This document shows, piece by piece, positions 53,790 through 63,942 of a stretch of DNA of 64,000 nucleotides; position 1 is the first letter of the stretch; the number at the start of each line of letters is the position of its first letter. Both the position numbers and the translations under genes were made by a program. Origin of the DNA: Bremia lactucae (Eukaryota > Oomycota > Peronosporomycetes > Peronosporales > Peronosporaceae); the NCBI RefSeq assembly GCF_004359215.1, contig NC_090611.1, positions 5,746,188 to 5,810,187 on the forward strand. The letters run 5' to 3'. Under the pieces are notes generated by a model. That model saw nothing but the letters and a program-made list of their open reading frames with translations. It did no database searches and was not told the origin of the DNA.

Positions 53790-54605
53790 TTACAAAACAA
53801 TTCCCTGGTCTTCTCCGTCAGCGTCATTACTGCCACTAATACTATCGCCGCGGGGGCTTAAATCTTTTTTGCGCCGCTTCATTACCACCTCAACAGCTTG
53901 CGAGAATGCCGATGCTGGTGCTTGTCCATTGGGGTTGCTACTTTGCAAGGCATCGATCAGGTCCTTCTGCACGTCAATCATTTCGCCCATCTTTCCCACC
54001 AGCTCCTGAAATCGCTGATCCATCAGCGCAATGAATTGCATCAAAAGAGCGTTCGTCGAGTCAACTACATCTACAGAGGAGCTCTCTATCGCGGTAACGG
54101 GGCGTTTGCTGCCGCTGGAGTACTGACTCGGCGGTGACGTAGCCGCGGACGCCGGCACCACAGTGGTAATATTAATGGAATTAGGTAGTGCCCTTGTAGC
54201 AGTGGCAGTAGTTTTGCTTTTAACGGCGGGTATGACTGGGTCGTTTGGCTGAGGGGGTACTGGAATTTGCTGAGTCGGCACCTGCCTCGCTTGTGCTGTT
54301 AGGATGTCATCGTGGACGGTAGCAACGGTTTCCTTGCACAAATTGTTGCTCGAATTTTTTGGTGCAGGCGTTTTCAACGGTGCCTCTGTCACCGTAGCAA
54401 TTAAAGGGCTCAGCTCAGACTTTATATGGCTACAAGAGCTCTCCTCCCTAGCGACTTCGAATTGCCGACGATGGTCCACTGAATAGACCTCACCTTCCTT
54501 TAGATGTGCCCGTGTAAAATGCATCTTAAATTTTTGGGTGCGCATGGGTTTGTTACAATCTGGAAACGTGCAGATAATGCCATTCTTGTGCTTGTTGCCT
54601 ACCAT
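53790..54605 (-). CDS. Protein with N-terminal C2H2-like finger and coiled coil
   Basis: 271 residues, ATG at 54605. Cys12-x4-Cys17-x11-His29-x4-His34 forms a C2H2-like zinc finger (ICTFPDCNKPM...HFTRAH). The middle (60-170) is Pro/Thr/Ala-rich and likely disordered. A helical coiled-coil-like part follows (ALLMQFIALMDQRFQELVGK, MGEMIDVQKDLIDALQ), then a basic KRRKK patch, a possible nuclear signal, and an acidic end. Likely a nuclear DNA-binding or adaptor protein that dimerises. Single exon, appears intact. Confidence 0.75.
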   Translation of the reverse strand: MVGNKHKNGIICTFPDCNKPMRTQKFKMHFTRAHLKEGEVYSVDHRRQFEVAREESSCSHIKSELSPLIATVTEAPLKTPAPKNSSNNLCKETVATVHDDILTAQARQVPTQQIPVPPQPNDPVIPAVKSKTTATATRALPNSINITTVVPASAATSPPSQYSSGSKRPVTAIESSSVDVVDSTNALLMQFIALMDQRFQELVGKMGEMIDVQKDLIDALQSSNPNGQAPASAFSQAVEVVMKRRKKDLSPRGDSISGSNDADGEDQGIVL

Positions 54606-55101
54606 CGTCTTGACTGCAGCGGCAAGATTGCAGTGGCTTTGTAAAAGAGCTAAAATAAAATGTAACTACTTTTATTTTAAAATAATTGTCTTTTTATTTG
54701 GTCAGCTTTTTTTTAACTAAAATATCGTAAATCTTTTTTCTTATCGCAAGATTTTTGTTACAGTGTAGAAAAGCGATATTCGAAATTTTTGTTTAAGTCA
54801 CTTCTGCCTTTAGATGGCTTGTGTCGAAAGGGCAAGCGGAAGCAGTTCGTTAATTACAGAAAGCAAATCGCGTCCATTGCCGTGCCTCTTGCAGCATCGC
54901 AGCCACTCCATTGCGGTTCTTCCGCATGCAATGATGTGTTGCTCTCAAAGTCGCTCTCGATGGCTACTGTAACCGCTACATGTCATCTATAGTCGAAGCC
55001 GCAACTAGTAGCCTGAAAGGCAAGGATGCTGGAGAGGAACGTGACTCATTTGGCCTTCGTGACGCTGAATTGCGTACGCGCCCAATATGACTGCATCTTT
55101 C
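54606..55101. other. Intergenic region
   Basis: Short plus-strand frames (for example 54789-54992) are not recognisable. Confidence 0.4.
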
Positions 55102-55379
55102 CTACTGATCTCGAATGATTATGTATCGGTGCGCAAAGCCGTGCAGTCGTATGACATTAAATACCCCTTCATCATACTCACAAACCAGCGCATGAACCTT
55201 CAAGTTCATTCTGGATTCTCCAGCTGTTAACAATTGGACCTCTAAAATTTTGAGAAGGGCTAGCCACCTGCTTGGCGTGCAAATTTTCAACAATCGCTCG
55301 TGTAAACGAATTTCGAGCTTACTGGGAGAAACTTTATTAGAAGCTTTAGTCGACAAATTGTCACAGTTTAAGATCGAAT
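55102..55379 (-). pseudogene. 3' part of a small secreted-protein gene split by element A4
   Basis: About 92 codons on the minus strand from the LTR border to a TAG at 55102-55104, with no start of its own. The other half of the gene, with ATG and signal peptide, lies on the far side of the retrotransposon at 62002-62124, same strand. Content: Lys/Leu/Ile-rich with two Cys, ending RYIIIRDQ. No RxLR or other effector motif recognised. Confidence 0.5.
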
Positions 55380-55933
55380 TGAAACGGGCTAAAGTTGCCC
55401 TAATGTTGTACACTCCCCGTAAAGTACACTTGGTGTACTTTAGGGGATGGTCAATTACATAAATATAGGAATAGACACACCACTCGGGTGTAGATCACAT
55501 TTGTATCCAACACTTGTGTTTGTGATGCACATAAGTGCATTCACATTAGGAGGGATGATGCCTAGCGTGATCCGTGATGACGGCTAGCGTCATCCGTTAT
55601 GCGAGGTATCTAGAAAGATACGCCCGCAATACATATTAAGTGTTATCTATAGAGATGACATTTTATTTGGTAAAAATATGTATTTATATTTAATACGATT
55701 AAAAATAAATCAGTCTGAAAACTACTTCCTACTTGGTAAGGGCGCACAAGGAGCCGGATTACCGCTCCCGTGACGACACTTAACCAGAGTACTTAGTGCG
55801 TTGGCTAAGGTCGCTAACGCGCCTACCGCAACTACCTCACTACACGCAAGAGAAGCAGGTTCAACCGCTTCCTCGCTGTGCTAGGGTGTGTGTCTACGTA
55901 GAGCGTGGCTGCATTACAACGTGCCCGCCTACA
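55380..55933 (+). repeat. 5' LTR of copy A4
   Basis: 554 bp, starts TGAAACGGGC (one change from TGTAACGGGC), ends CCGCCTACA. Visibly diverged from the 3' LTR of the same copy, so not a recent insertion. Confidence 0.9.
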
Positions 55934-55935
55934 CT

Positions 55936-55946
55936 TGGTAGCACTT
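55936..55946 (+). other. Primer-binding site of copy A4
   Basis: TGGTAGCACTT two bases after the LTR; same site type as in B and C elements. It resembles the yeast initiator tRNA site (TGGTAGCGCC), so priming by an initiator-Met-like tRNA is plausible. Confidence 0.7.
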
Positions 55947-55989
55947 GAAATCCTTCCCACGACCCGCATCTCTGCGTGTGTACGTAAAG

Positions 55990-56736
55990 ATGAGCCTCAA
56001 TATTGATTGGGCTCACTTTCCCCACCTCTCCAAACATCATCGGGAGGTGGCAGGGCTTATGGCGCAGGGACTTGGTGAACAAGCCCTGGCCAGGCTCCTG
56101 GGTAGTCCTCCTGAGCAACATGTTGCTTAGTTGGAGCAGTTTGAGGCATTCGGCTCGGACAGCGGAGGACTGCGTCAGAGGCACAACGCCATGCTGCGGC
56201 GGAGTCCGTCACTCAGACTCAGGATGAAGGCTCGGAGCGAGGCTCTCAACAGGACTGTTGAGATGCTCTCTGCAGCCCGGTGCGGTTGGAAGGGGCGCGT
56301 TAGCCAGGAAAGCAACGGCACACCTGCTTCCCAAAAAAAGGTCGTGGTGACTCGAAGAACGAGTACCCGACGGATTAGGACGATCAAAGGCACGTCTAAA
56401 CGAGTGACCTTTGGATCAGTCTCTAATAAAGAGGACGGGCCTTTGAACGAGGTGTTTGAGGCCGTCAAAGACGAAATTGCGGAGGCATCCACATTTGAGG
56501 TGCCCCGGCAAGTCTTTAAATCTGCCGAGGAGATAGTAAAACTCCCGGAGATGTCGTGGGATCTGTTCCTTGCCGAATTAAAGGAAGAAAAGATCCACGA
56601 AATAGTCGCACCAGTGCCAGAAGCGAACTTGGTGGACTCTTGCTCGTTGTCCACAATGGACGAGAGCGTCCTAGAAATGGACAAAAAGAAACGGTTTGCT
56701 GCTGAAGGATGGATTGAGAGACAGGCCGTTCTTTGA
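55990..56736 (+). pseudogene. Gag start joined to RT linker (copy A4)
   Basis: ATG at 55990 opens 46 codons (MSLNIDWAHFPHLSKHHREV and LGEQALARLLG) to a stop at 56130; related gag helices continue to about 56270. The sequence then jumps to the protease-RT linker (EMSWDLFLAELKEEKIHEIV, DESVLEMDKKKRFAAEGW). The missing central part (knuckle and protease) is present in copy A2. Confidence 0.75.
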
Positions 56737-59169
56737 GGTTCTGTGGAAACATCGCGATGTGTTCCCAGAAGAAGTGGCGAGCCGCCTACCAGCAGATAGG
56801 GGCATCGGGCAAGAGATAGACCTCGAACCTGGCACCAAGTATCGTGAGACCAGGCAATGACCGTTGCCGAAAGAACAAGTCGATTATATCGATGAGTTCT
56901 TCGACAAGCGAGCCAAGGCGGGACATGTGCGTGAGAGCAAATCGCCTGCAGCCCGATCTTTTGTGTGCGTAAAGCCACAGGTGGATGGCGCGTGGTTCAT
57001 GCTTACAATAAGCTGAACACGGCGACCATACCGGCACAAACGCCAATCCCGCGAAACGATGTCTTGCTGAACTCCATGGGAAAGTCAACTATCTTTTCCG
57101 CGTTGGGTTTTAATGATGGCTACTATCAGGTACTCATGAGAGAGTCCGATGTAGCCAAAACGGCAGTAAGCACTCTAAGCGGTATGCTTTGGGAGTGGCT
57201 TGTGATACTTCAAGGATTGAAAAACGCACCAGCGACATTTCACCGAGTGGTGGTTCACGTGATGCGTCAGCACCGTGCCTACGCGCCCCTTTACTTTGAC
57301 GATCTGTTGCAGACTTTGAAGGACGCCCAATTGTACGTCAACTTGCAAAAGTGCGTCATAGGGGTCCCTGAGATACCTGTGCTGGGTTGCATCGTAGGTA
57401 CACATGGTGTAAGAGCAAACCCAGACAAGGTAAAACCAGTAAAGGAATGGCCAATCCCACGGCATGTGAAGGATTTGCGCCAATTCCTAGGGCTCGCTAA
57501 TTACTTGCATAAGTATAGCAAGAATTATGCTGAGCAAACTAAACCATTATCTGATCTCCTTAAAAAGGACACAGAATGGGTTTGGTTAAAAGAACAAGAA
57601 GATGCGTTCACATCAGTGAAGCAATCTCTTGTAGAGGCACCGGTCTTGGCATTGCCAGACGCGGATAAGCCCTTTAGCGTCGTCTGCGATGCAAGTAATT
57701 TTGCAATCGGCAGCGCGCTCATGCAGAAGGATGACGACGGCGTTGACCGTGTCATCTCTTATCAGTCCCGGCTATTAAAAGCCGCGGAACTGAATTACCC
57801 TGTGCATGACAAAGAGCTACTTTCAATAAAGTATGCTCTTGTCAAGTTTCGTGTGCACCTATTGGGCACCGAACCATTTGTGGTTTATACGGATCACGCA
57901 TCACTGCGGACCGCAATAAACTCACCGCACCTCTCGCCTAGAATGGCAAGATGGCTCACATTCTTCTCTGAATTTAATTTCAAAGTTGAATATAAGCCGG
58001 GTAAGTCGAATGTCTTGGCTGACGCTTTATCGCGCAGACCAGACTTCGAGGTTAGANCCCAATTGTACGTCAACTTGCAAAAGTGCGTCATAGGGGTCCC
58101 TGAGATACCTGTACTGGGCTGCATCGTTGGTACACATGGTGTACGAGCAGACCCAGACAAGGTAAAATCAGTAAAGGAATGGCCAATCCCACGGCATGTG
58201 AAGGATTTGCGCCAATTCCTAGGGCTCGCTAATTACTTGCATAAGTATAGCAAGAATTATGCGGAGCAAACTAAACCATTATCTGATCTCCTTAAAAAGG
58301 ACACAGAATGGGTTTGGTTAAAAGAACAAGAAGATGCGTTCACATCAGTGAAGCAATCTCTTGTAGAGGCACCGGTCTTGGCATTGCCAGACGCGGATAA
58401 GCCCTTTAGCGTCGTCTGCGATGCAAGTAATTTTGCAATCGGCAGCGCGCTTATGCAGAAGGATGACGACGGCGTTGACCGCGTCATCTCTTATCAGTCC
58501 CGGCTATTAAAAGCCGCGGAACTGAATTACCCTGTGCATGACAAAGAGCTACTTTCAATAAAGTATGCTCTTGTCAAGTTTCGTGTGCACCTATTGGGCA
58601 CCGAACCATTTGTGGTTTATACGGATCACGCATCACTGCGGACCGCAATAAACTCACCGCACCTCTCGCCTAGAATGGCAAGATGGCTCACATTCTTCTC
58701 TGAATTTAATTTCAAAGTTGAATATAAGCCGGGTAAGTCGAATGTCTTGGCTGACGCTTTATCGCGCAGACCAGACTTCGAGGTTAGACACCAGGAAAGT
58801 GTGTCTAGTGCGAAAGCACAATTTCAGCCGTCAACGTTGGCAGCCATGAAGGCATACCACGTGACGAGCTCATTGGCCTCTGAGATAAAAGAGAGCTACA
58901 GTCAGGACGACCACTGTCGCCTGCTGTTGGATCACTTCGGTGGACGAAAGGTTACCCTTCCGTCGCACCTGAAAGCTAAGCTAAATCGCTTTAGCTACAG
59001 CGATGGCCTGTTATGGCATCAGCTGTCACCTTGTGATCCCTTGAGAATCTATGTGCCTCATGACACAGATCTCAAGCTGATGATTCTTCACGAGCTCCAT
59101 GATGCGCCATCTAGTGGGCAACTGGGCCGTGAAAATACATTCTTACGAGTGTCAGAAGAATTTTGGTGA
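56737..59169 (+). CDS. RT - RNase H - integrase start, family A pol, with duplicated segment
   Basis: From 56737 RT begins (FPEEVASRLPADRGIG, then a stop at 56860), and from 56965 a frame is open for 734 codons. RT blocks: GGWRVVHAYNKLNTATIPAQ, FSALGFNDGYYQVLM, LWEWLVILQGLKNAPATF and LYFDDL; about 30 residues after FDD are missing. Then comes the connection and RNase H region (VCDASNFAIGSALMQ, YTDHASLRTA, VLADALSRRPDF), present twice: 57329-58056 and 58061-58790, separated by a single N. The integrase zinc region follows (HELHDAPSSGQLGRENTF) to a stop at 59167. Function is lost because of the RT deletion. Confidence 0.85.
57329..58790 (+). repeat. Tandem duplication of about 730 bp around an N
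   Basis: Units begin CAATTGTACGTCAACTTGCA at 57329 and 58061 and end at the RRPDFEVR codons. They differ at about eight positions, so they are not identical copies. Confidence 0.9.
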
Positions 59170-60400
59170 CCACACCTATATAGATTGGTGGCCAACTATA
59201 TTCGATCTTGCGAACAGTGTCAGCGCATTAAGCCTGCACAGTCCAGCAGTGCGCCACTGGAGCCGCTACCGATTCCAACCAACTGTTGGAAGTCAGTAAG
59301 TCTGGACTTCATGTTTGGCATGCCGCCGATCATAAGATTCGGGCGGGGCTAGTCGTCTTGGAAGACAGACTGTGCAAAATGGTGCATTTAGCACCATGTA
59401 AATATCGATCACAGGCAAGGAGGCAGCTGTCTTGTGCCTGGATCATGTATACGGACTACAAGGGATGCCCGAGTCCATAGTATCGGACCGAGATCAACGC
59501 TTTACGTCTGGTTTTTGGCGACATGTGTTCAAGCTGCTAGGTAGCAAGCTCCACATGTCGACCGCAGATCATCCCCAGACCGATGGCCAAACAGAACGTG
59601 CCAATCGGGTCGTGGTGGATGTCTTGCGCACTATAGCAACTCCTTCGTGATTTCGCTATAAATAACAGTGTCCAGGCCAGTACGGGTGAGACACCGTTTT
59701 ATATTAACGGACTGCACCATTCTCGAACGCCAGTCTCGTTTGTGCGCAGCCCGAGTCTTGGTGGGGGAGAGCCCCTCACTATGCTCGGTGCGAAAGAGGG
59801 GCATAGTTCCGTCAATATGACGATGACCCGCGAGGGTATCATCTCAACGATAGAAACTTGCCCTAATGACCCTGAGTTTAGCAGTGGTCAATAAAACTAC
59901 GTCTTATGACCGACCTCTCGGCTGTGTCATAGGCGAGTTTGATGCCTAAAGCGTGAGCGAGGCTCAACGCTTTGTGGAAGAGCGAGTAGCCATCACACGA
60001 AATGTCCGTGACGCGATGGCAAGCGCACAGGACAAGCAAAAAGAATATGCGGACCGAAACGGTCGCAAAAATAATGAAATTTTTAGAGTGGGTGAAAAAG
60101 TACTATTAAGTACTGCTGCCCTACCTAAGAATGCAATTTCTGTACTCCCTGAAGGTACTACGAAGTTGTTGCCGCGTTTCATTGGGCCCTTTACGGTGGT
60201 AGAAGAGGTTGGAGACCTACGGGGATGGGGACGGAGAAGGCGAAAAACTTATAGCCGACCGACTCCCTCGTCCAATGCAGATGTTACCTTAAGAGTTTTG
60301 ACTCTTGGGAACCGATCGATACCCTACGTATTGGTGGACCCGGCTTTGTGGCTGGCTGCCTATGAAAAGGAGCACCAGCTGAGGCCTCTTCGCTAGTCTG
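59170..60400 (+). pseudogene. Integrase and chromodomain remnant, family A (copy A4)
   Basis: After the stop at 59167: CEQCQRIKP (zinc Cys pair), a frame with VSLDFMFG (first catalytic Asp), [16 protein letters not shown] (second Asp) and [17 protein letters not shown] (Glu), then a frameshift and the C-terminal frame 59953-60396 with KLLPRFIGPFTVVEEVG. Chromodomain traces (KSFDSWEPIDTLRI) are in another frame at about 60285-60340. Not functional. Confidence 0.82.
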
Positions 60401-60674
60401 AAATCGACAAGCAGAAGCAGCGTTGTGAGAAGAAACAGGGGATATAGTACCGCCCATTATTTCTTTTACACGCAAGCAGGCGAATTCGCTGCGACCGCTG
60501 TTTCATCGCATCGGAATGCGGATGAATGCGGCGCAGAAATTCCGCCTCGTATTGGTCGGGCGTTTCATTTACGCAACACGACCGGGATCAGGAAAATACA
60601 CCCAAACGATTTTCCCTGAGCCCTCCATGATTTAAAGACGCCATAATAATTATGTGCGTCTACAAGAGTGCGCT

Positions 60675-61313
60675 TTAGGAGCGACGCTCTTGGCCCGTTT
60701 TAACGAGCCATTTAGATGGAGGGCGCATTAGTGATATGTCACCCATCACATAGCCACGTTCTAAACGACTGGCTTGTGACACCGACTGAGCACGTTCACG
60801 TGTCGTCGGCGGAGCTTTAGGCTCTGAATCCTCTATTTCAGAACCATTTTGGATTATGGTCTGAGCAGAAGGCGTTGCAGTCATACTCAACGGAGAAGCG
60901 GCTGCGCCTTTATGGGCAGCGCTCTCATTACCTATCGCTGCGCTATCTAGCGCAGACGACGATACAGCATTCGTAAATGTTGCTGTCTCCATGTTATGAG
61001 CCATGAGAGAAGTTTGGATGGGCAATAATGCGCCATTATCCTACCTCATGAGCTCGTTGTCCGCATCAATACTATGAGGTGACGGAAACGGTGTCGCCTC
61101 ATTGTAGTCGACAATGAGCGACGGATCAACATCCTCACTGTTGAAGTGGGATGGATCCTCAAGCCCTGTCAACGCGACAGCAGCAGTAGATGTCGGCGTT
61201 TTGACTAAGGCAATAGACGCTGCCGGCGTGTTAACACGGCGCGTGCGCTTAGTGCGAGGTTGAGTCAGCGTCTTCGCAGACGACCCACCAACGTGGACCC
61301 TTTTCGGTGGCAT
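60675..61313 (-). CDS. Antisense frame of family A element (copy A4)
   Basis: ATG at 61313, 134 bp inside the 3' LTR. First 90 codons: MPPKRVHVGGSS, RTKRTRRVN, a Thr/Ala-rich part, HFNSEDVDPSLIVDYNEA. One TAG at 61041-61043 interrupts; the same frame then continues for 120 codons to a second stop at 60675 (Ser/Ala-rich, SEIEDSEPKAPPTTRERAQS). The TAG is also present in A1, so either the protein ends there or the stop is old. Lies between pol and the 3' LTR, antisense to them. No domain recognised; DPSL-x-VDY is shared with the B antisense frame. Confidence 0.5.
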
Positions 61314-61447
61314 CTTTGGCGCCGCGTATGAAAACACGGGTCGCTAGAGTGATTGAGTGAACTAGTGGCGCGTAAAGCTGCTCGCAGTTCTTCGCTTCTC
61401 TTTGACGAATTTGGAATTGTAAATTCGTTCTTTAAGGGAGGGGATGG

Positions 61448-62001
61448 TGTAACGGGCTAAAGATGCCATAATGGTACACATTTCCCGATAAGTTCACTTG
61501 GTGTACTTAAGGGGATGGTCAATTATTACATTAAAGTAATTAGGCCCAGCACTCGGGTGTGGTTCAGATTTGTGACCAACCCTTGTGTATGTGATGCACA
61601 TAGGTGCATTCACATTAGGAGGGATGATGCCTAGCGTGATCCGTGATGACGGCTAGCGTCATCCGTTACGCGAGGTATCTAGATAGATACGCTCGCCATA
61701 CATATTAAGTGTTATCTATAAGGATGACATTTTATTTGGTAAAAATATGTATTTATATTTAATACGATTAAAAATAAATCAGTCTGAAAACTACTTCCTA
61801 CTTGGTAAGGGCGCACGAGGAGCCGGATTCCTGCTCCCGTGACGACACTTTAGTAGAGTTCTTAGTGCGTTGGGTGAGGTCGCTAAAACGCCCACCGCAA
61901 CTACCTCACTGCACGCAAGAGAATCTAGGTAAACCGCTTCTCGCTGTGCTAGGGTGTGCGTCTAAGTAAAGCGTGGTCGCATTAAGACGTGCCCCATTAC
62001 A
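61448..62001 (+). repeat. 3' LTR of copy A4
   Basis: 554 bp, TGTAACGGGC...GCCCCATTACA, preceded by a purine tract (AAGGGAGGGGATGG). Homologous to 1649-2200 and 55380-55933. Confidence 0.92.
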
Positions 62002-62124
62002 ATCAATCACAGAGAAACCGTACAGAATTGCCGAGGTCGTATTTAAAGTCGTATAATGAATACATAACTGGCTGACGACTTTAAACTGGAAAGCCAGAAT
62101 GACTAGAAAAAGCACTCGTTTCAT
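62002..62124 (-). pseudogene. 5' part of a small secreted-protein gene split by element A4
   Basis: ATG at 62124 on the minus strand, then MKRVLFLVILAFQFKVVSQ, a typical signal peptide (basic start, hydrophobic core, polar end), and about 22 more residues before the LTR border at 62001. The rest of the gene is found at 55379-55102 beyond the element. In total the two parts give a protein of about 130 residues. Secretion is inferred from the N-terminus; role unknown. Confidence 0.55.
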
Positions 62125-62239
62125 ATCGTTAAATATTACTACTTAAATTCACTGCGCACTATCACAAGGAACGATATTTTAAATCGATGTCTGTTAAATG
62201 ATAAAGCACAAAAGTCAAATAGTTTTAGGGAATTGTTAT

Positions 62240-63494
62240 ATTCACATAACCTTTGCTTATATTTACCCCCTCCCCCTTCAATAACCCTAAAATTAATATT
62301 ATTATATTGACCTCACCCTAAATTCGTGCTATATTCACCCCACCCCCGAAAGATAATTTACCGCCAGACACATACCTTTTATCTTAAACTCAGGTCAGAC
62401 TCTTTCTCATAGTAATATGCTAGCTCCTCCATCTCAAGTATACCCTAGTTCTGCTGAGATGATCAACAGTGTTTGGGAATACACATGCGAAAGGTTACGC
62501 AGTTTCCACGCTAAGTTCTGACAAAGCAAAACTGATTCTAATGTGCGATAGAGGTGGTTCATATAAAGATCTTGTCAACCATGTCCCGCAACGAAAAACT
62601 GCGACTCGTTTGACAGGCTGTCCCTTTCGCCTCTCAGGACCGCTTCGGCAAACGGAACATGGATTCTGCGCGTTGTAAATGGTGACCACAATCACAAAAC
62701 TTCCCTGGACACAAGTAGCCACCCCATGCTCGCCGCTTGCAACCAGACCAAAAGACGTTGACTCGCCAAATGTTACCAGCTGGTGTAGCACCAAAAGAAA
62801 TTTTCAGAAGCCTTCGCCATATTGATCCTATTACCAAAGCTGTTGGGAGGACGGTATACAATGAAAGGAAGAGACTGCGAGCAGACGAACCGCAAGACAG
62901 GACATCCATGGAAGCCCTTCTTGACTTCTTACACCGAGAGGGGTGGAGCCCGCTATCATAAGTTGATGAGGACGCAAGAGTCACACACCTATTCTACGCT
63001 GTACCTGAGTCTTTTACACTTCTGCTTTAGATACCCGCATGATCTTGTGCTTGACTGCACGTACAAGACAAACAGATTTAAAGCACCAATTTTGCACATC
63101 ATTGTTATGACCAGCTTCAACACATCGTTTACAATTGCAGCTGCATTCCTTAAACAAGAGCGTGAGGCCGATTATTCATGGGTGCTTGAGAAGCTTCGTT
63201 CGCTTTTTCATCAAACAGTGTCAATCTCCATTACAACTGATCGATAGCTTGTATTAATGAACGCACTGCCAATTCACTTCCCTTCTTCTGTTCATCTTCT
63301 CTGTATCTGGCACACCCAAAATAACGAACTTGCAAACTCTCGCAAATGCTTTGGACAGGAAGAGGTTTGGGGTGAATTTTTGCAAGCGTGGAAAGAAATT
63401 TTCTCAACAACATCTGAAGAGAATACATGAAAACACTGAACTATATGATTACAACGTATGGCCATACCCCAGATGCTCGCGTATCTTCAAGATA
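62240..63494 (+). mobile_element. MULE DNA transposon, copy 2 (5' part)
   Basis: C-rich left end at 62240-62370 (TTATATTTACCCCCTCCCCC, CTAAAATTAATATTATTATA) followed by a transposase gene; cut by the N gap at 63495. The left end matches 39197-39300. Confidence 0.75.
62460..63480 (+). pseudogene. MULE transposase (copy 2)
   Basis: Frames in order: KGYAVSTLSSDKAKLILMCD and FRLSGPL (FAR1-like N-terminal part, WRKY-GCM1-type), KTLTRQMLPAGVAPKEIFRS and RRHIDPITKAVGRTVYNE, then the catalytic part with DLVLDCTYKTNRFKAPILHI, TSFNTSFTIAAAFLKQERE and ISITTDR. The two visible acidic positions of the catalytic triad (VLDCT and TTDR) are present. Frameshifts near 62650 and 62830; truncated by the gap. 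Confidence 0.82.
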
Positions 63495-63594
63495 NNNNNN
63501 NNNNNNNNNNNNNNNNNNNNNNNNNNNNNNNNNNNNNNNNNNNNNNNNNNNNNNNNNNNNNNNNNNNNNNNNNNNNNNNNNNNNNNNNNNNNNN
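63495..63594. other. Assembly gap (100 N)
   Basis: Exactly 100 N. Confidence 0.98.
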
Positions 63595-63942
63595 ACTTTA
63601 AATAGTAATTTCCTGAATTCTTATCCATAAATAGGTATAGACCATTATGTCTATTTATTCCGCAGACTAATCAGCTGTAGAGTTACGAGATAAGATAGAT
63701 AAGAATTCATTTACATGTTTAGTATTAGTTTATAGTTAAGACAACATTTACAAAGATAGATTAACGAGACACTTAACTATATTAATACAGTTTTCATTTT
63801 ACACTCTTAAGCTAACTTGCCTCAAGAGAAGTCTTCCTCTATACGTACAGTGTACGTCACCTAACGAGAGGCACCACTCACATCTGAAGCAGTGTGAAGT
63901 GGACTTGTACTGAAACAGTACAAGTCGCAGTGCCCCGTTACA
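63595..63942 (+). repeat. Family B LTR (partial, start in gap)
   Basis: Plus-orientation LTR ending GTGCCCCGTTACA at 63942; aligns with 46725-47072. What follows (CTGAGTTGTT) is not a primer-binding site, so this is a solo LTR or a 3' LTR, apparently in or next to the MULE. Confidence 0.85.

Larger units (their letters stand above)
55380..62001 (+). mobile_element. Ty3/Gypsy chromovirus family A, copy A4 (both LTRs)
   Basis: LTR-to-LTR copy: 5' LTR 55380-55933, primer-binding site 55936, gag part (55990-56290), internal deletion removing most of gag and protease, RT linker and RT (56290-57330), RNase H in two tandem copies around an N (57329-58790), integrase (58800-60200), chromodomain remnant, antisense frame (61313-60675) and 3' LTR (61448-62001). 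Flanks read CGAAT (left) and ATCAA (right), with no perfect 5-bp duplication, but the sequences fit a duplication followed by a small deletion. Confidence 0.9.

Noticed and set aside
56175..56978. Long minus-strand frame of 267 codons opposite the A4 pol start
   Set aside because: Lies entirely over recognisable gag/RT-linker codons of the plus strand, is not placed like the other antisense frames, and has no related frame in other copies.
57329..58790. Duplicated RNase H as a novel pol architecture
   Set aside because: The single N between nearly identical units points to an assembly join.
55102..62124. Calling the split secreted protein an RxLR or Crinkler effector
   Set aside because: No RxLR, EER or LFLAK motif is visible in either half; only the signal peptide is supported.
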